Source of the DNA: Paralvinella palmiformis
Taxonomy: Eukaryota > Annelida > Polychaeta > Terebellida > Alvinellidae
Direction of reading: 5' to 3'
NCBI GenBank assembly: GCA_025642065.1
Contig: JAODUP010000011.1
Coordinates: 1,289,001-1,353,000 of the forward strand
Length of the DNA: 64,000 nt
How positions within the stretch are numbered: position 1 is the first letter of the stretch; every line of letters starts with the position of its first letter. Below, piece by piece: positions 62,371 to 64,000 of the stretch. Under the pieces are notes generated by a model. The model saw only the letters and a list, made by a program, of their open reading frames with translations, was not told the origin of the DNA and did not search any database. The position numbers were made by a program, and so were the translations under genes.

Positions 62371-63123
62371 GGAATCAACTACCGAACAACTTCAATAAAA
62401 TGGCATTCGAGTAAAATGTTATTTGACACATCAAGAGTTGAATGTGACACACGACAGACTACACTCGATGCGGAACGATCGTTCTGTGAACAAATACGAC
62501 TATCGTAGATTGTGACAGGCGGCACATTAATGTGTCACCCAAAATCAATTAATCGCATAATAAATGTCTACACAGAAATAGCAGCTTAATATGTTAGTCA
62601 TATAGCCGTCTTTGTGAAATATTTCCCCAGAGGGTGGCCTCTCGTCTGTTCCGGACATGACCACTGACCGAAACTCAACAAACGTTGCTCACTAATAACA
62701 CTTCTAGCGGAATGAAATTCGACTAATTTAGATGGCGCTTCAGTCGACTTCCGTTGACGTCATTGAGCGACTTACAGTAGAACAAGTGAGTGTTATATAT
62801 TTTGTTTACGTCAAGGTCATGGCGGAAGAGATGGCCGCGAAAATATATGGAACGGATTGATCATTGAAAATGTCATTGATATCATGTAACTGATATGGCC
62901 GTAATGAAGTGGAATGGGAAAACAAAAGGACAGGAAACGGGATAGGACGTTCACGTTCACGTATACTTCCTTGGTAACTGAGTTTGCATTGAGTTTTAGA
63001 CTTCGCCCCCGAAAACAACCAGGCGCTGAATAATAATAATAATGATAATAAACACTCAGTGTCAACAATAAGTTTCAGTCTAAGGATCTTAGTGTCGTCA
63101 TTAGATGATATGGCTGAAGCATG

Positions 63124-63124
<1 letters not shown>

Positions 63125-63195
<71 letters not shown>
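63125..63195. repeat. (TA)n microsatellite, about 35 units
   Basis: The longest pure TA tract of the window, about 71 bp. Confidence 0.95.
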
Positions 63196-63201
<6 letters not shown>

Positions 63202-63480
63202 ATCATCATGAAAGTTTACAATAAGGCTATTAATCTATAAAAAAACTATCCTGCATGTATCTTCAGAGCAGTATAGAATCTTAAGTAAATGAGTAATATA
63301 TTGATATCGTCTTCTCTTTGGAAAAAGTCGCACTGCTAATTTTTTTGAAGTTGAATCTTCAGTAATCAAGGTGAGCTGTAATAAAGCCATAGGCTAGCCT
63401 CCCAAAGATGACAAATATTTTGAGCAGTTCGAATTGTCCTTAGCTGAAAATGTGAAACACTCAATTTATAATGAGCGTCA

Positions 63481-63483
<3 letters not shown>

Positions 63484-63517
<34 letters not shown>

Positions 63518-64000
63518 TACAGAACTTCTGTAGCGCCAATATCCCCAAATATAATCGAGCTAAGTTGGTGTGTCTAGTACACGGGTATGGAAAACTCATA
63601 GTCTAGGTACAATGCAAACGTCATCAACAATGATCAAATGGAGTGGAAACCTAGGAAGGATAAGCAAGTATGAAAAGGTGAGTTTTCAAATGGTGACGGA
63701 AAGAAACTATCCTGTTTGATAACTTAACATGTTCAGGGAGTAAATTCCAAAGAGTATGATAGCAACTGACAAAGCACGAGTCCCAGTATGTGTTTTAAAA
63801 CTGGGAGCAGGTAACAGCTTTCTGGACTTTGGTGCTAAAGAAAAGATAGATACGAAGGTCCTCCAGAGGAAAGAGTTTGATAGGCAATGGTACAGAGTTT
63901 TGAAAACGATGCGAAATTGAACAGGGAGCCAATGAAGAGATTTCAGGAGTGGGACAAAATAAGATACATATCTTATATTACACCCAAATTGCTAACAGGT
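63484..64000 (-). mobile_element. CR1/L2-type LINE C, 3' end, continues past the window
   Basis: On the minus strand, with frame breaks, it reads CTIAYQTLSSGGPSYLS, then LWNLLPEHVKLSNRIVS and FRHHLKTHLF. It ends in GGCGCTACAGAAGTTCTGTA and an ATT tail at 63,484-63,517. The 3' sequence differs from LINEs A and B. Confidence 0.85.

Larger units (their letters stand above)
61125..63480. other. Upstream intron or intergenic sequence
   Basis: (TA)n at 61,229-61,277 and 63,125-63,195. A stretch at 61,500-61,760 is open on both strands; its minus frame reaches a good donor, GACCAG|GTAAAG, in phase 0, which does not fit the phase 1 needed by the neurotrophin exon at 61,124. No signal peptide exon was recognised. 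Confidence 0.5.

Overview
The window looks like nuclear DNA of a lophotrochozoan, most likely a mollusc. The reasons are short phase-consistent exons in long AT-rich introns, very long dinucleotide microsatellites, CR1/L2-type LINEs with ATT tails, tRNA-derived SINEs, hAT-type MITEs and a Tc1 relic. The species cannot be read from the sequence.

Two protein-coding genes are supported, both partial. (1) Plus strand, 950-~12,000: the 3' half of an aryl hydrocarbon receptor (AHR, bHLH-PAS). It runs from the end of PAS-A through PAS-B to a long low-complexity transactivation region. Eight exons join in one frame; the bHLH exons lie left of the window. (2) Minus strand, 61,124-46,370: a neurotrophin precursor. 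Three pro-domain exons are joined in phase to an exon that opens with a furin-type RLKR site, then a last exon. The predicted mature cystine-knot domain is 119 residues. The signal-peptide exon is not seen and is probably right of the window.

Regions: 1-12,015 AHR exons and introns, with two GC-rich blocks; 12,016-14,420 possible 3' UTR; 14,420-22,650 intergenic with LINE, SINE and MITE relics; 22,676-27,612 a LINE interrupted by a second, opposite-strand LINE with a 9-bp target duplication; 29,258-34,392 a tandem array of ~1.25-1.3 kb units with an internal microsatellite and a promoter-like block; 34,400-46,300 repeat-rich intergenic DNA with a LINE end split by a SINE, an inverted SINE pair and a 48-bp minisatellite; 46,370-61,124 neurotrophin gene whose last intron holds a Tc1 relic and a hAT-type MITE; 61,125-64,000 a 21-bp minisatellite, an unassigned open stretch and the edge of another LINE.

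The two genes are transcribed towards each other across about 34 kb of repeat-rich DNA. AHR is a ligand-regulated nuclear transcription factor and the neurotrophin is a secreted Trk-type ligand; nothing in the sequence shows that they work together. All exon limits were derived by hand from splice consensus and phase, without transcript data.
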